From Crenobacter caeni (GTDB lineage Bacteria; Pseudomonadota; Gammaproteobacteria; Burkholderiales; Chromobacteriaceae): a DNA stretch of 64,000 nt. Location: assembly GCF_010435965.1 (NCBI RefSeq), contig NZ_JAAGAA010000003.1:1-64000 (forward strand). Reading direction: 5' to 3'. This document shows, piece after piece, positions 43,871 through 52,760 of this stretch; within the stretch, counting starts at the first letter, position 1, and every line of letters begins with the position of its first letter. Made by a program: the position numbers and the translations under genes. Below the pieces are notes generated by a model. It ran no database searches, was not told the origin of the DNA, and worked only from the letters and a program-made list of their open reading frames with translations.

Positions 43871-45058
43871 ATGCAAAACCTGCACGCCGATATGCTGGTG
43901 CCCGCCTACCTGAGCCGTTTTTCCTGCCTGGGCCCGGCGTGCCCGGATACCTGTTGTTACGGCTGGAATATCGCGGTCGAACACGATAGCTACCAGCGCC
44001 TGAAGAACCTGCCTGACCGAGAGCTGAAACCGCTGATCGCGCAGGCGCTCAAGCGCGGCCAGGGCAAAAGTGGCAGCGCCGATTTCGGCTTTCTGGCCGT
44101 CGGCGGCGCCGACGGGCGCTGTCCGCTCTTTAGTAACGATGGGCTGTGCCGGCTGCACGCCCGCTGCGGCGAGGCGATGTTGCCCGCTGTCTGTGCGACC
44201 TACCCGCGCACCACCATCGAAGCGGCCGGACAGTACGTGCAGACCGCGTCGCCGTCGTGCCCCGAGGTGGCGCGCTTGCTGGTCGAGGATGCCGGCGCGG
44301 TGGAGTTGACCATCATGCCGTGCATTGCAAGGCCGCATATGGTGAATGCTCTCCCCGGAAATGCGTTGAATGAAAATGCAAGGGTGCTCTACCTTGGCGT
44401 GCTGGGCAGTCAGGACATCCCGCTCTGGCAGCGGCTGGGCTTGCTGCTGCTGATCGCCGAGGCGATCGACGCGGCGCGGCTTGCTCCTTTGGCCGCGGGT
44501 GTCACACGCGAGGTCGGGATCCAGCGCGTGCTGGATGAGTGGCAGCACTTGCTGGCGTCGGGCGACGCCATGCAGGCGGTTGCCTTGTGGCAGCGTGACG
44601 ACGACTTGCACCTGCAACTATTGGCCGCGCTCAGTCGCCTGCGCACGCGCTGGGCGCTGACGCGGCGCCGCTATTGCGAACTGGTCGACGAAGCCGCGGC
44701 CGGTTGGGATAGCGGCGTGCCGGCCGCATCCGCGTTGGCGGACGAGCAGATGGACGAGGTGCTGGCGCGGGTGCTGTACAACCACGCGCTGGGCAGCTAC
44801 GCGCCGCTGGCGCCGGAGCCGTCACTGGTCGCCAATACCGTGCTGCTGTGTACCCAGTACCTGAGCCTGCGTTTCTGGTGGGCCGGGCTCGCGCTGGCGC
44901 GCGGCCGCGCACTGGTTGCGCCAGAACAGGCCGAGCTGCTCGCCAATTACTACCGCGAGGTGATGCATAACCCGGCCTACCTGACCGGGTGCGTGCGCGT
45001 GCTGGAGGAGGTTGGCTTTGCCAAGCCCGAGCACTGGTTGCGGGTGCTGCCGGCCTGA
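43871..45058 (+). CDS. fliB: FliB-type flagellin lysine N-methylase
   Basis: The 395-residue protein resembles FliB, which methylates lysines of flagellin in Salmonella. An N-terminal cysteine-rich motif FSCLGPACPDTCCYGW (cysteines at 19, 24, 28 and 29) is followed by further cysteines at about 84, 93, 99 and 108 in GRCPLF, GLCRLHARCG and PAVCATYPRT. This suggests a metal- or FeS-binding domain. The ATG at 43871 has GGAGAG five bases upstream and is preferred over a TTG at 43859. It sits directly upstream of the flagellin gene, which has its own sigma-28 promoter. Confidence 0.85.
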   Translation: MQNLHADMLVPAYLSRFSCLGPACPDTCCYGWNIAVEHDSYQRLKNLPDRELKPLIAQALKRGQGKSGSADFGFLAVGGADGRCPLFSNDGLCRLHARCGEAMLPAVCATYPRTTIEAAGQYVQTASPSCPEVARLLVEDAGAVELTIMPCIARPHMVNALPGNALNENARVLYLGVLGSQDIPLWQRLGLLLLIAEAIDAARLAPLAAGVTREVGIQRVLDEWQHLLASGDAMQAVALWQRDDDLHLQLLAALSRLRTRWALTRRRYCELVDEAAAGWDSGVPAASALADEQMDEVLARVLYNHALGSYAPLAPEPSLVANTVLLCTQYLSLRFWWAGLALARGRALVAPEQAELLANYYREVMHNPAYLTGCVRVLEEVGFAKPEHWLRVLPA

Positions 45059-45150
45059 ACCATGCGGGGAACGGGATGCTGCCGGGGAGGGCTTTGGTGG
45101 CGGTGGGCACTCGCTCGAGCAGCGTCGGGCAAAAAAATATAAAAAAGCCC

Positions 45151-45177
45151 TAAAGGGTTGATAAGGGGTGACGATAA
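45151..45177 (+). promoter_or_regulatory. Sigma-28 (FliA) flagellin promoter
   Basis: TAAA (45151-45154), 15 bases, then GACGATAA (45170-45177) fits the FliA consensus TAAA-N15-GCCGATAA with one mismatch. It lies 75 bases upstream of the flagellin ATG, so the mRNA has an untranslated leader of about 70 bases. This makes fliC a late flagellar gene. Confidence 0.9.
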
Positions 45178-45252
45178 AGCTGGTGAAGGCTGCACACCGG
45201 CATGGGGTCGGGGTGGCGGGCCTGATGGATAACCTAGTCAAGGAGCATCATC

Positions 45253-46728
45253 ATGTCGATGACCATCAACACCAACGTCGCTTCGCTCAACGCCCAGCGC
45301 AACCTGTCCGGTTCCCAGTCTGCCCTGTCGACTTCCCTGCAGCGACTCTCTTCGGGCATGCGCATCAACAGCGCCAAGGACGACGCCGCCGGCCTCGCCA
45401 TCTCCGAGCGCATGAGCAGCCAGATCCGTGGCCTCGACCAGGCGCGCCGCAACGCCAACGACGGCATCTCGCTGGCGCAGACCGCCGAAGGCGGCATGAC
45501 CTCCGCGTCCGACATGCTGCAGCGCATGCGCGAACTGGCGGTGCAGTCGGCCAACGACACCAACTCGGCGTCCGACCGCAAGGCAATCCAGTCCGAAGTG
45601 AACCAGTTGAAGGAAGAACTGAACCGTCTGGTCGATACCACCCAGTTCAACGGCAAGAACATCCTTGATGGTTCGATGAGCAACGCCCAGTTCCAGGTCG
45701 GCGCCAATGCCCAGCAGACCATCAACGTGTCGGTCGGCAGCATCCGCGGTACCGATATCGGCAACTATCAGGCAACCACCAATACCGCAGCAGCCAGCAA
45801 GCTGGGTAAAGCCGCTGCTCCGGCAGCTGACTCCACCGGCGGTAATGGCGTACTGGCTACCGACAAATTTGCGGTGTCCGGTAACGGTCAGACTGCTGCT
45901 ATCGATGTGGCCGCTGGCGACAGCGCTAAGGCGATCGCGGCCAAGGTCAACGCTACGAGTGGCTCGACCGGGGTGTCGGCGACGGCGGAAACCAAGGCAT
46001 CGCTGTCCGGCATCGCTGCGGGTACTGTGTCGTTCGAACTCAAGGGTGACAACGCGACGGCCGTGACCATTTCCGCCACCGTGGGCGGCGATTACAAGGC
46101 GTTGGCCGAGGCGGTAAACGCGCAGACTGCGACCACCGGCATTTCTGCTACGGTTGGCAAGACTGGCGAGCTGGAACTGTCGAACAAGAACGGTGCCGAC
46201 ATCAAGATCGACAACTTTACCACCGACGCCACCACCAAGACGGTGAAGGTCAAGACCCCGAACGACTCGACCGGTATTGATCTGACCTCAGGTGCGGCTA
46301 CTGATTCGACCACGATCAGCGGCACCATCTCCTTCGATTCGACCTCGGCATTCACCTTGGCCGCCGGTGCGGGTACCACGGCCGGTGTGGTGGCTCCGGC
46401 CAACGCCAAGCTGACTGCAGTGGACGCCGTCGATCTCAGTACGGCAGACGGCGCCAACAATGCCCTGAAGGTGCTCGACGCCGCCTTGTCGACCGTGAAC
46501 GCCCGCCGTGCCGACCTCGGTGCCGTGCAAAACCGCTTCAGCAGCACCATCTCCAACCTGCAGTCGAGCGCGGAGAACCTGAACGCGTCGCGCGGCCGCA
46601 TTCTGGACACCGACTTCGCGGCGGAAACCGCCAAGATGTCGCGCAACCAGGTGCTGCAGCAGGCCGGTACCGCCATGCTGGCGCAGGCCAACCAGCTGCC
46701 GCAGCAGGTGCTGCAGCTGCTGCGCTAA
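45253..46728 (+). CDS. fliC: Flagellin
   Basis: The 491-residue filament protein has the conserved N-terminal D0/D1 region (about residues 1-140, INTNVASLNAQRNLSGSQ and ERMSSQIRGL) and the C-terminal D1/D0 region (about 400-491, ending QLPQQVLQLLR). The middle is a variable threonine/alanine-rich surface domain. It contains two flagellin-IN-like units, one around AAIDVAAGDSAKAIAAKVNA (about 216-235) and one around YKALAEAVNAQTATTGISAT (about 280-299). It is transcribed from a sigma-28 promoter, has AGGAG seven bases upstream of the ATG and is followed by a strong terminator. The FliB-type methylase is encoded next door. Confidence 0.97.
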   Translation: MSMTINTNVASLNAQRNLSGSQSALSTSLQRLSSGMRINSAKDDAAGLAISERMSSQIRGLDQARRNANDGISLAQTAEGGMTSASDMLQRMRELAVQSANDTNSASDRKAIQSEVNQLKEELNRLVDTTQFNGKNILDGSMSNAQFQVGANAQQTINVSVGSIRGTDIGNYQATTNTAAASKLGKAAAPAADSTGGNGVLATDKFAVSGNGQTAAIDVAAGDSAKAIAAKVNATSGSTGVSATAETKASLSGIAAGTVSFELKGDNATAVTISATVGGDYKALAEAVNAQTATTGISATVGKTGELELSNKNGADIKIDNFTTDATTKTVKVKTPNDSTGIDLTSGAATDSTTISGTISFDSTSAFTLAAGAGTTAGVVAPANAKLTAVDAVDLSTADGANNALKVLDAALSTVNARRADLGAVQNRFSSTISNLQSSAENLNASRGRILDTDFAAETAKMSRNQVLQQAGTAMLAQANQLPQQVLQLLR

Positions 46729-46765
46729 GCGCCGCCGGCGGGGTGAAGCAATAAGTCAGACCACG

Positions 46766-46792
46766 ACCCGGCGGCGACCCCGCCGGGTTTTT
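46766..46792 (+). terminator. Rho-independent terminator of fliC
   Basis: ACCCGGCGG and CCGCCGGGT form a 9-bp stem with a 5-nt loop, followed by TTTTT. It separates the highly expressed flagellin gene from flaG. Confidence 0.9.
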
Positions 46793-46811
46793 GTTGGTAA
46801 GGGAGAACACC

Positions 46812-47222
46812 ATGACGACGATGGGTCCGGTTAGTCCGGCAGGCGGCGGTTACGCGCCGCCGGTGCAGCAGGAAAACAGTGGCCGTGCGCAGGCGCTGCC
46901 CTCGCAGCAAAGCAGCGCGCCGACTGTCGCGGTGCCGACGCAGGCGGTGCAGGCGCTGGGTAGCGGCGAGGCTGGGCGCCAGTTGAAGGGCGGCGCCGAA
47001 GAGCGCGACCTGAAGGGGGCGCTCGAGAAGGTGAACAAGCTGGTGAGCGCTTACTCGAGCGAGCTGAAATTCAGCGTCGACGAGGAGACCGGCATTGATG
47101 TCGTGAAGGTGATCGACAAGTCTACCGACGAGGTGATCCGCCAGATGCCGTCGGAGGAAATGCTGAAAATCGCGCAGAGCCTGGACAAGATCGTCGGCGT
47201 GCTGTTCAGGGACAAGGCGTAG
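46812..47222 (+). CDS. flaG: FlaG family flagellar protein
   Basis: The 136-residue protein has a low-complexity glycine/glutamine/proline N-terminus (about residues 1-60) and the conserved FlaG C-terminal domain, including LKFSVDEETGIDVVKVID and VIRQMPSEEMLKIAQ. FlaG affects filament length in Pseudomonas and related polar flagellates. It lies between fliC and fliD, the common position. The ATG at 46812 has GGGAG eight bases upstream; an upstream TTG at 46791 is less likely. Confidence 0.87.
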   Translation: MTTMGPVSPAGGGYAPPVQQENSGRAQALPSQQSSAPTVAVPTQAVQALGSGEAGRQLKGGAEERDLKGALEKVNKLVSAYSSELKFSVDEETGIDVVKVIDKSTDEVIRQMPSEEMLKIAQSLDKIVGVLFRDKA

Positions 47223-47315
47223 GCGTGGTAATCACACCGCCTTGCCGACGCGCAAGGCGATGGCGCGCCATTTTGTGCTAGGGTGCGCCGGTTAACGGAT
47301 GTGGAAGGAGCGGGT

Positions 47316-49292
47316 ATGGCGTTGAGCGTGGGGGGACTGGGCTCGGGGATGGATATCGACGGGCTGATCAAGAACCTGATGGCGATCGAGTCACGCCCGC
47401 TGTTGCAACTGCAGCAGAAGGAAGCGCTGCTGCAGCAGAAGATCTCGGCGGTCGGCCAGGTCAAGAGCGCGGTGACCGCCTTTCAGGGCGCGGTGAAGGC
47501 GCTGCAGGACGCCGGCAAGTTCGTGTCGTACAAGGGCACCACCAGTTCGGAAGACCATGTCGGCATTTCCGCGTCCAGCAAGGCGCCGACCGGCTCGTTC
47601 TCGGTGAAGGTGTTGCAGCTCGCGCAAGAGCAGAAGCTGGCGTCGGGCAACTTTACCAGTGCCAAGTCGGCGATCACCGGCGGCACGGAAAGCAAGCTGA
47701 CCTTTTCGTCCGCAGCCGACCCCAGCAAGCCGCCCAAGAGCGTGACCATCCCGCCCAACGCGACGCTGGAGGATATCCGCGACGCGGTGAACAAGGCGGA
47801 CGTCGGCGTGAACGCCAGCATCGTCAACGACGGCTCGGGCTACAAGCTGGTGTATTCGTCGAAAAATACCGGTACGCAGAACACGATCAAGGTGCAGGCG
47901 AGCGACGACGCACTCAACCAGCTTTCGACGCACGGCAAGGACGGCAAACCTCTGCTCGCTGCCGACGGCAAGCCGATGCTGGCCGAGGTGCAGGCGGCCA
48001 AGGACGCCAGGTTCCTGCTCGACGGCATCGAGGTGACCAAGCAGAGCAACACGGTGACGGACGCCATCGACGGCGTGACGCTGACCATCAAGAAGCTGCA
48101 CAAGGATGAGGAACCCGCTCGTCTGAGCGTGAGCAAGGATACCTCGGGCATCAAAGAGTCGCTCGCAGGGCTGGTCAAGGGTTACAACGACCTGATGAAG
48201 ACTCTGAAGGACGTGTCCGGCGTGAACCTCGACGCGACGGTCAAGCCGGGCGAGGCGCGCCCGGCCGGCATCCTCAACGGCGCGAGCATCATCCGCGCCA
48301 TCCAGAGCCAGGTGCGTACGGCGTTCAACCAGAGCTCGGACAACGGCGGCGCGTTTACGCTGGCGTCCGAGTTCGGGCTGACCTTCAACGCCGATGGCAC
48401 CATGAAGCTCGACGAAAAGGTGCTCGACAAGGCGCTGGAGAAGAACGCCGACGATATCGCCAAGTTCTTCGCGACCGACGCGGTGACCACGGACGCCGGC
48501 ATCAGCTACGTGGGTGGCAGCAGCAAGACGCAGCCGGGTGACTATGAGGTGGTGATCACCCAGTTGCTCAACGGCACCAAGGAGGCGGAAGGCAAGCCTT
48601 CGCTGACGGTGGACGCGAGCAACAAGGACTTCACGATCAAGGTCGACGGCAAGGAAGTGAAGGTTTCTCTGGCCGAGAAGACTTACGGCTCGGCAGCCGA
48701 ACTGGCGCACGCGATCGAATCCGGTATCAACGAGAAGCTGGGCAAGGACGGCAAGGTGTCGGTGATCGTCGACCCGGATAGCGGCAAGCTGGCGATCCAG
48801 TCGGCCAAGACCGGCAAGGAATCGTCGGTCGAGCTGGTCTCCGGCCTTGGCTTTGCCGGTTTCAAGCCCGGCGCCGGCATCCCCGGCGGCGACAGCGTGG
48901 CCGGCACCATCGGCGGCCACCCGGCCAAGGGCGACGGCAACAAGCTTACCGGTGCGGTCGGCTCCCCGGTCGAAGGGCTGACCATTTCCGTCAGCGGCGG
49001 GATGACCGGCAACCGCGGTACCATCTCGTTCAGCAAGGGCTTCGCGTTCGACCTCGACCAGACGCTGGAAGGCCTGGTCAAGAAGGACGGCGCGATCGAC
49101 GCGTTCAGCAACGGCCTGAGCGAATCGGCCAAGGGCTTGACTACCCAGCAGGAGCAACTGGAGCGGCGGCTCATCGAGACCGAGAAGCGCTACCGCGCGC
49201 AGTTCTCGGCGATGGACGCGCTCTTGGCGCAGTACAACAATATGAGCAATTTCCTGACCCAGCAGCTGGCTGGCCTGTCGGGTGGCAATTAA
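47316..49292 (+). CDS. fliD: Flagellar filament cap protein FliD
   Basis: The 658-residue protein caps the growing filament and folds flagellin into place. The N-terminal segment SVGGLGSGMDIDGLIKNLMA is diagnostic. The C-terminal conserved region includes FSNGLSESAKGLTTQQEQLE and RRLIETEKRYRAQFSAMDAL. The middle is a long variable domain with flagellin-IN-like stretches. It is longer than Salmonella FliD (467), the difference lying in the middle. The ATG at 47316 has AAGGAG upstream. fliS begins 23 bases after its stop codon. Confidence 0.95.
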   Translation: MALSVGGLGSGMDIDGLIKNLMAIESRPLLQLQQKEALLQQKISAVGQVKSAVTAFQGAVKALQDAGKFVSYKGTTSSEDHVGISASSKAPTGSFSVKVLQLAQEQKLASGNFTSAKSAITGGTESKLTFSSAADPSKPPKSVTIPPNATLEDIRDAVNKADVGVNASIVNDGSGYKLVYSSKNTGTQNTIKVQASDDALNQLSTHGKDGKPLLAADGKPMLAEVQAAKDARFLLDGIEVTKQSNTVTDAIDGVTLTIKKLHKDEEPARLSVSKDTSGIKESLAGLVKGYNDLMKTLKDVSGVNLDATVKPGEARPAGILNGASIIRAIQSQVRTAFNQSSDNGGAFTLASEFGLTFNADGTMKLDEKVLDKALEKNADDIAKFFATDAVTTDAGISYVGGSSKTQPGDYEVVITQLLNGTKEAEGKPSLTVDASNKDFTIKVDGKEVKVSLAEKTYGSAAELAHAIESGINEKLGKDGKVSVIVDPDSGKLAIQSAKTGKESSVELVSGLGFAGFKPGAGIPGGDSVAGTIGGHPAKGDGNKLTGAVGSPVEGLTISVSGGMTGNRGTISFSKGFAFDLDQTLEGLVKKDGAIDAFSNGLSESAKGLTTQQEQLERRLIETEKRYRAQFSAMDALLAQYNNMSNFLTQQLAGLSGGN

Positions 49293-49314
49293 CGAAGAAG
49301 TCGAGGAGCAAGCA

Positions 49315-49725
49315 GTGATTAGCCGCAGAATGCAGCAGGCGTACGGCAGTTCGGCGCTGGAAACCGAGGTGGCGTCGGCCAGCCCGCACAAGCTGGTGCA
49401 GATGCTGCTCGACGGCGCCTTGCAGGCGATCCGGCTGGCGCGCCTGCAGATGGCGCAGGGCAAGGTCGCCGAGAAGGGGCGCCTGATCGGCAAGGCGATC
49501 GCCATCGTCGACGAGGGCTTGCGCAACGCGCTGGACATGCAGCAGGGAGATCTGGCGGCCAATTTGTCGGCGCTCTACGAGTACTGTACGGCGCGCCTCT
49601 TGCACGCCAACCTGAACAACGACGCGGCGGCGCTGGACGAGGTCGAGGCCTTGCTCGGCGAGATCCGCGAGGCGTGGGTCGGCATCGGCCAGCCGCAGCC
49701 GGTGGCCGCGCATGCAGGGCGCTGA
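49315..49725 (+). CDS. fliS: Flagellin export chaperone FliS
   Basis: The 136-residue helical protein binds the flagellin C-terminus before export. It has RMQQAYGSSALETEVASASP followed by HKLVQMLLDGALQAIRLA, the FliS signature, and a closing LLGEIREAW. The GTG at 49315 has GAGGAG six bases upstream and is preferred over a GTG at 49282 that overlaps fliD. The next gene overlaps it by 14 bases. Confidence 0.9.
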   Translation: MISRRMQQAYGSSALETEVASASPHKLVQMLLDGALQAIRLARLQMAQGKVAEKGRLIGKAIAIVDEGLRNALDMQQGDLAANLSALYEYCTARLLHANLNNDAAALDEVEALLGEIREAWVGIGQPQPVAAHAGR

Positions 49726-50035
49726 ACAACAGGCCTGGCTCGATTGCCTGGCACTGTCCGAGGCGGCGTGCCAGGCGGCGCGTGCGCAGTACTGGGACGA
49801 GGCGCTCTCGCTGGGTGCGCGCCTCTCCGCCATGCAGGAGCGCCTGCCTCCGGTGGCCACGCTGGCACTGGATGCGCAAGAGCGGCTGGCGCTGCGTGAG
49901 ACAGTGTCGGCCGTTCAGGCTAATATCATGGAAGCCTCCCGCCTGCTGCGTGCCGAGCGGGACGTCCTTTCCGCTGAAATGCAATTGTTGCGTACGCAAA
50001 ACCGGGTGCTCGACGCCTACAGCAAGGGAGCCTGA
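49712..50035 (+). CDS. Small helical flagellar protein, FliT-like
   Basis: The 107-residue, all-helical, charged protein lies in the usual fliT position after fliS and overlaps it by 14 bases. It ends in RAERDVLSAEMQLLRTQNRV, a coiled-coil-like stretch. FliT binds FliD and the flagellar regulator FlhDC in enterics. Sequence resemblance is weak and the call depends on context and size. It could be a species-specific FliD chaperone. Confidence 0.6.
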   Translation: MQGAEQQAWLDCLALSEAACQAARAQYWDEALSLGARLSAMQERLPPVATLALDAQERLALRETVSAVQANIMEASRLLRAERDVLSAEMQLLRTQNRVLDAYSKGA

Positions 50036-50064
50036 CCCGGCACCGGCGCGCGCAGGAGGGCAGC

Positions 50065-50460
50065 ATGTTGGGTTGGCTTGAACTGGTTGTCGTGCTCGCG
50101 CTGTGGACCGCGGCGCTTGCGCTGCCTTGCGTGTTCTGGCTGCGCCGCCAGCAAAGCCTGCGCGCGCTCGACGAACACCGTTTCGACCAGATGCAGGCGC
50201 AGATCAGCCGCCTGCAAAAAGACCTGCACGCGCAGGCGGGCGCCCAGCCCTCTGCGGTTAGCCAGGCGCCCGCGCCGGCCCGGCGCCGTGCCGACGTACC
50301 GGCACCCATCGAGCCGTCGGGCGGCGGTTCCCCCTACAATCAGGCGATCGAGCTGGCCCGCCACGGCCTGTCGGCCGGCGAGGTGGCCGAGCGCTGCGGC
50401 ATTTCGCGCAGCGAGGCCGAGCTGATCGTCTCCCTTTACCGCAATAGCCCCACCGCATGA
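50065..50460 (+). CDS. DUF2802-family flagellar-locus membrane protein
   Basis: The 131-residue protein has one N-terminal span (about residues 5-25), a helical charged segment (LDEHRFDQMQAQISRLQKDL), a proline/alanine linker and a C-terminal helix-turn-helix-like DUF2802 domain, YNQAIELARHGLSAGEVAER followed by CGISRSEAELIVSLYR. The family is found in flagellar clusters of Beta- and Gammaproteobacteria with no established role. The next gene begins inside its last codons (ATGA overlap). Confidence 0.82.
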   Translation: MLGWLELVVVLALWTAALALPCVFWLRRQQSLRALDEHRFDQMQAQISRLQKDLHAQAGAQPSAVSQAPAPARRRADVPAPIEPSGGGSPYNQAIELARHGLSAGEVAERCGISRSEAELIVSLYRNSPTA

Positions 50461-51515
50461 TTCCAGCCTTAGGCGCGCAGGTCGGCCGCGCGCTCTCGTC
50501 CCTGTCCGGCGTCGACAACGCCAAACTGCTCAAAGATACCAGCCGGCTGTTAATCGGCGTCGACAAGGTGCCGGCCAAGTTGCCGCCCTTGCTGCTGGGC
50601 GAGACGGTCAGCGCGCGTGTGCTCGAGCGCCAACCGGAAGGCCGCATGCTCGCACTGATCAAGAACGGCCTGTTTACCCTGCAGCTGCCGCCGCAACTGT
50701 CGGCCAAGGGCGAGACGCTGCAACTGCGCGTGGCGTCCCTTACGCCGCAGCTCACCTTCGCGCTGGCGGGCGAGGCGAAAGAAGGCAGCGCCAACACCTC
50801 GGTTGCGGTACGCCTGAGCGACGCGACCCACTACATGAACGCGCTATTGCGCGCGGCGCCGCAGGCCGGGGCCTCGCGTGCCGTGCCGACCCTGCTCGCC
50901 GACCCGCAGGCGGCAGCCGGCAGCCGCGGCGAGCAGCTCGCGCAGACGGTCAAGGACAGCGGCGTGTTTTATGAGGCGTCGCAGAAGGCGTGGGTTGAGG
51001 GGCGCCTGCCGCTGGAGAAGCTGCAGTCGCAGCCGCAGGCGCAGCTGGGCGAACAACTGAAGGCGCAACCGGCCGGCCGCGCCGAGGCGGCGGCCGAGCT
51101 GGGCGCGCTGGTCGCCCGCCAGCTCGACACGCTGGAGACGCGCACCGTCAACGTGCAGGTCAACGCATGGCCGGGGCAGCCGGCGCAGTGGCAGATCGAG
51201 CGCGAGGCCGACCCCGAGCGCGAGGCGGACGGCAGCGACGAACAGCAAGCGTGGTCGACCCGCCTCAACCTCGAACTGCCGGCGCTGGGCGAACTGGGTG
51301 CGCGCCTACGCCTGGTCGGCAAGCAGGTGCAACTGTCGCTCGCCGCCGACGCGGCGACCCTGCAACTGGCGAGCGAACACCGCGCGCGGCTGGAAGAGGC
51401 ACTGGCGGCCGCCGGCCTGCAATTGGCCGCGCTGAACCTGCGCGAAGCGGTGCCCGGGGATCAGGCCGAGAGTCAGGCACAGGATGGTCCGGCGCCGGCG
51501 GAGGGCACGCCGTGA
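50457..51515 (+). CDS. FliK-like flagellar hook-length control protein
   Basis: The 352-residue protein is rich in alanine, glutamine and leucine. Its C-terminal part (about 235-330) has a beta-rich pattern, TRLNLELPALGELGARLRLV followed by KQVQLSLAADAATLQLASEH, which resembles the C-terminal domain of FliK. It overlaps the DUF2802 gene by 4 bases and the FlhB-like gene by 4. In many Proteobacteria a FliK-like protein pairs with a stand-alone FlhB C-terminal-like protein at this position. Whether it is the true hook ruler or a paralogue cannot be told here. Confidence 0.7.
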   Translation: MIPALGAQVGRALSSLSGVDNAKLLKDTSRLLIGVDKVPAKLPPLLLGETVSARVLERQPEGRMLALIKNGLFTLQLPPQLSAKGETLQLRVASLTPQLTFALAGEAKEGSANTSVAVRLSDATHYMNALLRAAPQAGASRAVPTLLADPQAAAGSRGEQLAQTVKDSGVFYEASQKAWVEGRLPLEKLQSQPQAQLGEQLKAQPAGRAEAAAELGALVARQLDTLETRTVNVQVNAWPGQPAQWQIEREADPEREADGSDEQQAWSTRLNLELPALGELGARLRLVGKQVQLSLAADAATLQLASEHRARLEEALAAAGLQLAALNLREAVPGDQAESQAQDGPAPAEGTP

Positions 51516-51799
51516 GCGCGCGCGGCCCGCGCAATTCGGCCGTCGCGCTGACCTACCGCGACGGCGCAGCCGCGCCCAAGGTGGTCGCCAAGGGATACGG
51601 CCAGATGGCTGAGCGTATCATCGAGCGCGCGCGCGAAGCCGGCGTGTTCGTGCACGATTCCCCCGAGCTGGTCGGCCTGCTGATGCGGGTCGACCTCGAC
51701 GAGCAGATCCCGGCCGACCTCTACCGCGCCGTCGCCGAACTCTTAGCCTTCGTCTACTTCCTCGAGCAGCAGGCCGCCGCAGCGGGCGGCAAGGTATGA
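51512..51799 (+). CDS. Stand-alone FlhB C-terminal-domain-like protein
   Basis: The 95-residue protein resembles the cytoplasmic domain of the flagellar export-gate protein FlhB, without its membrane part: SAVALTYRDGAAAPKVVAKG, the following GVFVHDSPELVGLLMRVDLD and EQIPADLYRAVAELLAFVYF. The NPTH autocleavage motif is not present; the corresponding position reads NSAVAL. The GTG start overlaps the FliK-like stop (GTGA). Such FlhB2-type proteins can partly replace the FlhB domain in some bacteria. Confidence 0.8.
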   Translation: MSARGPRNSAVALTYRDGAAAPKVVAKGYGQMAERIIERAREAGVFVHDSPELVGLLMRVDLDEQIPADLYRAVAELLAFVYFLEQQAAAAGGKV

Positions 51800-51826
51800 T
51801 GTGGTTTTTGCTTTGCTGGGGGTGAA

Positions 51827-52684
51827 ATGAAAGTTGGATATATCGGGCTCGGCATCATGGGCCGGCCGTGCGTGCTGAATCTGCTGCAGGCAGGCTTCGA
51901 GGTGACGGTATGGGCGCGGCGGCCCGAGTCGGCGCAGCCGCTGTTGGACGTCGGCGCCCACTGGGCAGGCAGCGTCGCCGAACTCGCCGCCAGCGTCGAC
52001 GTGCTGGTCAGCAACGTGTCGGATACCCCCGACGTCGAGGCCATCACCGACATCGTTGCCGAACACGGCCGCGAGGGCTTGGTGTGCGTCGACATGAGTA
52101 CCATCTCGCCGATCGGCGCGCGCCGCGTCGCCGCCAAGCTGGCCGCACGTGGCGTCCTGTTTCTTGACTGCCCAGTCTCCGGCGGCGAGGCCGGCGCCAT
52201 CGCCGGCACCCTCACCATCATGGTCGGCGGCCGCGAGGATGCGCTGGAAACCGCGCGCCCGGCGCTCGCGGCGATGGGCAAGACCATCACCCGTATCGGC
52301 GACAGTGGCGCCGGACAGGTCGCCAAAGCGTGCAACCAGATCGCGGTCGGCGCCGGCATCGCGGCGGTGGCCGAGATCGTCAAGCTTGCCCGCGCCTGCG
52401 GCGTCGACCCGGCACCGGTGCGCGAGGCGCTGCTCGGCGGCTTCGCGCAGAGCCGCGCGCTCGAGGTGCACGGGCAGCGCATGATAGACGATAACTACGC
52501 GCCCGGTTTCAAGGCGGTGCTGCACCAAAAGGACATGGGCATCGTGCTCGACACCGCGCGCGAACTGGGCGTCACCCTGCCCGAGGCAACCCGCGTCAAG
52601 GCGCTGATCGACGAGCTGGTGCAAGCGGGCGACGGCGAGCTCGATTCCTCTGCCATCGCGCGGCTGGTGTGGCAGGAGCGCTGA
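51827..52684 (+). CDS. 3-hydroxyisobutyrate dehydrogenase-family oxidoreductase (GarR/GlxR-like)
   Basis: The 285-residue beta-hydroxyacid dehydrogenase has the N-terminal NAD-binding motif GYIGLGIMGRPCVLNLL, the substrate motif FLDCPVSGGEAGAIAGTLTI and the catalytic lysine in GAGQVAKACNQIAVG (about residues 164-178). The overall pattern is closest to tartronate semialdehyde reductases, but 3-hydroxyisobutyrate or another short hydroxyacid is possible. It is not obviously connected to its flagellar neighbours and has its own Shine-Dalgarno (GGGGG upstream). No hydroxypyruvate isomerase or glyoxylate carboligase is next to it. Confidence 0.8.
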   Translation: MKVGYIGLGIMGRPCVLNLLQAGFEVTVWARRPESAQPLLDVGAHWAGSVAELAASVDVLVSNVSDTPDVEAITDIVAEHGREGLVCVDMSTISPIGARRVAAKLAARGVLFLDCPVSGGEAGAIAGTLTIMVGGREDALETARPALAAMGKTITRIGDSGAGQVAKACNQIAVGAGIAAVAEIVKLARACGVDPAPVREALLGGFAQSRALEVHGQRMIDDNYAPGFKAVLHQKDMGIVLDTARELGVTLPEATRVKALIDELVQAGDGELDSSAIARLVWQER

Positions 52685-52760
52685 GCGCGTAGCCCTGCCG
52701 GCAAGGGGGGCTATATTCAGCGAGGCCGCATGTGTGGCCGCAGACACAGAAGGAGTCATC

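Noticed and set aside
47223-47315. Sigma-54 promoter upstream of fliD
   Set aside because: TGGC is present near 47258 but no GC dinucleotide sits at the required spacing.
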